Source: Phycisphaerae bacterium
Lineage (GTDB): Bacteria; Planctomycetota; Phycisphaerae; Phycisphaerales; UBA1924
Assembly: GCA_030432255.1 (NCBI GenBank)
Contig: JAUIHS010000007.1
Span: 1-64,000 of the forward strand
Length of the DNA: 64,000 bases
Direction of reading: 5' to 3'
Shown one piece after another: positions 62,986-64,000 of this stretch; the first letter of the stretch is position 1, and every line of letters begins with the position of its first letter. A program made the translations under genes and the position numbers. Below the pieces are notes generated by a model. It saw only the letters and a program-made list of their open reading frames with translations. It had not been told where the DNA came from and did not search any database.

Positions 62986-64000
62986 CTACTCGTTCCACTC
63001 CTCAGTCAGTCGTACGATCAAGCAGGCCATGAGCTGGGCACGCTCCACCAGGCTCGCGAGTTCGATCCACTCGTCCGTTGTATGCAGCCCGCCGCCGCGG
63101 ACGCCGAGTGTATCGATCACAGGGAGTCCGGCGGCCTGCAGGATGTTGCCGTCGCAGACGCCGCCGGTCTTCTCGAAGGGAAGCGACTGTCCCAGCGCTT
63201 CGGCGGCACCCTTCGCCATTGATGCGAGGCGCTCGACCGCCGGAGTCGTCGGCTTGGCCGGACGATTGAAGGTGCGCTCCACGACGATTCGCGGCAGTTC
63301 GTCTCCCTGTGTGGCGAGTGCATCCATGGCCTTGCCAAGTTCATCGGCGGTTTGTTCGTCGGGAAATCGCACGTTCCCCCATGCCGCGGCGTGATCGGGC
63401 ACAACATTGGTGGCTCCTCCCCCGGATATCGGACCGACGTTGACGACGATGCCCCTCTCGGCATCCGAGAGGTGTGAGAGTTTCACCAGGACTTCCGCGA
63501 GCGCGTACACGGCGGAGACACCATCGGTGAACGCGCGCCCGGCGTGAGCGGAGCGCCCGTGTGCTTCGATCATGAACTGACCTGCACCGCGTCGCTGGAT
63601 CGCGAGCGCCCCACCGGGCAGGCAGGGTTCGGTCACGAGGCCGACGTCCGCGACTCGGGCTTCCGCTGCGAGTGTTCCTGCCGAGGCAAACGAGCCGGTC
63701 TCTTCATCTGAGTTCAGGACGAAGGTCCACGAGGCTTCGAAGCCGACGGCGTGCAGCGCTTCGAGCGCGGTGACCGCGATCAGCACCCCACCTTTCATAT
63801 CTACGACCCCGGGCCCCACAGCGACATCGCCATCAGGGGAGATGATCATCTCCGTGAAGTCGCCCTGCGGCTCGAAGACGGTATCGAGGTGCCCGACGAG
63901 GAGGATCCGGGGCTTGCCATGGACCGGCCTCCGGCAGATGACGGTGGGGGGGATCTCATCCGGGTGCTTCGGTCCCGGGAGCCAGTCCGGTCTTGTCTCA
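62986..64000 (-). CDS. M20-family peptidase/deacylase (5' partial, runs off the right edge)
   Basis: About 337 codons are visible; the frame stays open to the window edge, and the start lies outside. Zinc ligand motifs: LLVGHLDTVFEP (His), GPGVVDMKGGVLIAV (Asp), NSDEETGSFASAG (two Glu) and TEPCLPGG. The following dimerisation lobe contains GRSAHAGRAFTDGVSA and the C-terminal half ends in GVRGGGLHTTDEWIELASLVERAQ, with the last His ligand. It resembles carboxypeptidase G2 and ArgE/DapE-type deacylases. In this operon it might take the AstE role of removing succinate from succinylglutamate; inference only. Ends in TAG. Confidence 0.87.
   Translation of the reverse strand, partial: ETRPDWLPGPKHPDEIPPTVICRRPVHGKPRILLVGHLDTVFEPQGDFTEMIISPDGDVAVGPGVVDMKGGVLIAVTALEALHAVGFEASWTFVLNSDEETGSFASAGTLAAEARVADVGLVTEPCLPGGALAIQRRGAGQFMIEAHGRSAHAGRAFTDGVSAVYALAEVLVKLSHLSDAERGIVVNVGPISGGGATNVVPDHAAAWGNVRFPDEQTADELGKAMDALATQGDELPRIVVERTFNRPAKPTTPAVERLASMAKGAAEALGQSLPFEKTGGVCDGNILQAAGLPVIDTLGVRGGGLHTTDEWIELASLVERAQLMACLIVRLTEEWNE

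Overview
The window reads as a chromosomal segment of a GC-rich Gram-negative-type bacterium, most likely a planctomycete of the Phycisphaerae line. This placement is inferred. The pointers are a secreted protein ending in two dockerin-like GD.NGD...DFNDLNIVLANWG repeats and carrying an array of EACCFPDGSC-type cysteine repeats, an LPS toolkit (KdsD, LpxK, a heptosyltransferase-like GT9, an LptC/LptA-like giant), an A2-type caa3 oxidase, ThyX, and a truncated haemoglobin. Coding density is very high, many genes overlap by 4 bp, and no gap without a gene exceeds about 275 bases. I see no rRNA, tRNA, CRISPR array, IS element or prophage.

Layout. 1-4829 (+) is a cytochrome c oxidase operon (coxB with fused cytochrome c, coxA, coxC, coxD with a His-rich tail, and an unknown membrane protein). 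4896-9497 (+) holds an FSR-like MFS carrier, thyX, a small membrane protein and a Ppx/GppA phosphatase with an HD domain. A hairpin cluster follows, then hpf (-) and nhaR (+) diverging from an AT-rich promoter. 11222-17635 (-) holds the repeat-bearing secreted protein, a penicillin-acylase-family hydrolase and scpA, which is broken by an in-frame TAG. 17687-23996 (+) is an envelope cluster: kdsD, the LptC/LptA-like giant, a GT2 glycosyltransferase and an unknown 454-residue protein. 23983-32425 mixes a coiled-coil membrane protein, an orphan binding lipoprotein, a PfkB sugar kinase, a TauE exporter, an NtrC-type two-component pair and a YdeP-like molybdopterin oxidoreductase.

32429-36279 (-) holds a GNAT, YjbQ, a pseudo-receiver, a plant-type ferredoxin-NADP reductase and an aldehyde dehydrogenase. 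hrpA (+) follows. 40395-47044 (+) is a tight run of VIT/vWA protein, vWA protein, OmpR-type regulator, histidine kinase and a glutathione peroxidase lipoprotein. Its organisation suggests an envelope surveillance and response module, and it is my best candidate for an undescribed system. 47041-50138 (-) is GT9-maf-membrane protein-lpxK, fully overlapping. 50277-58744 holds two uncharacterised secreted proteins, an M24 peptidase, comM (-), a methyltransferase overlapping a group II truncated haemoglobin, and a transglutaminase-like protein lacking its catalytic residues. 58751-64000 (-) is an arginine succinyltransferase (AST)-type catabolic operon (astD, astA, an unusual class III aminotransferase, an M20 hydrolase running off the window).

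Gene starts were moved downstream of the longest reading frame where a ribosome binding site, signal peptide or family alignment supports it. All functions are from reading the sequence; no database search was run.
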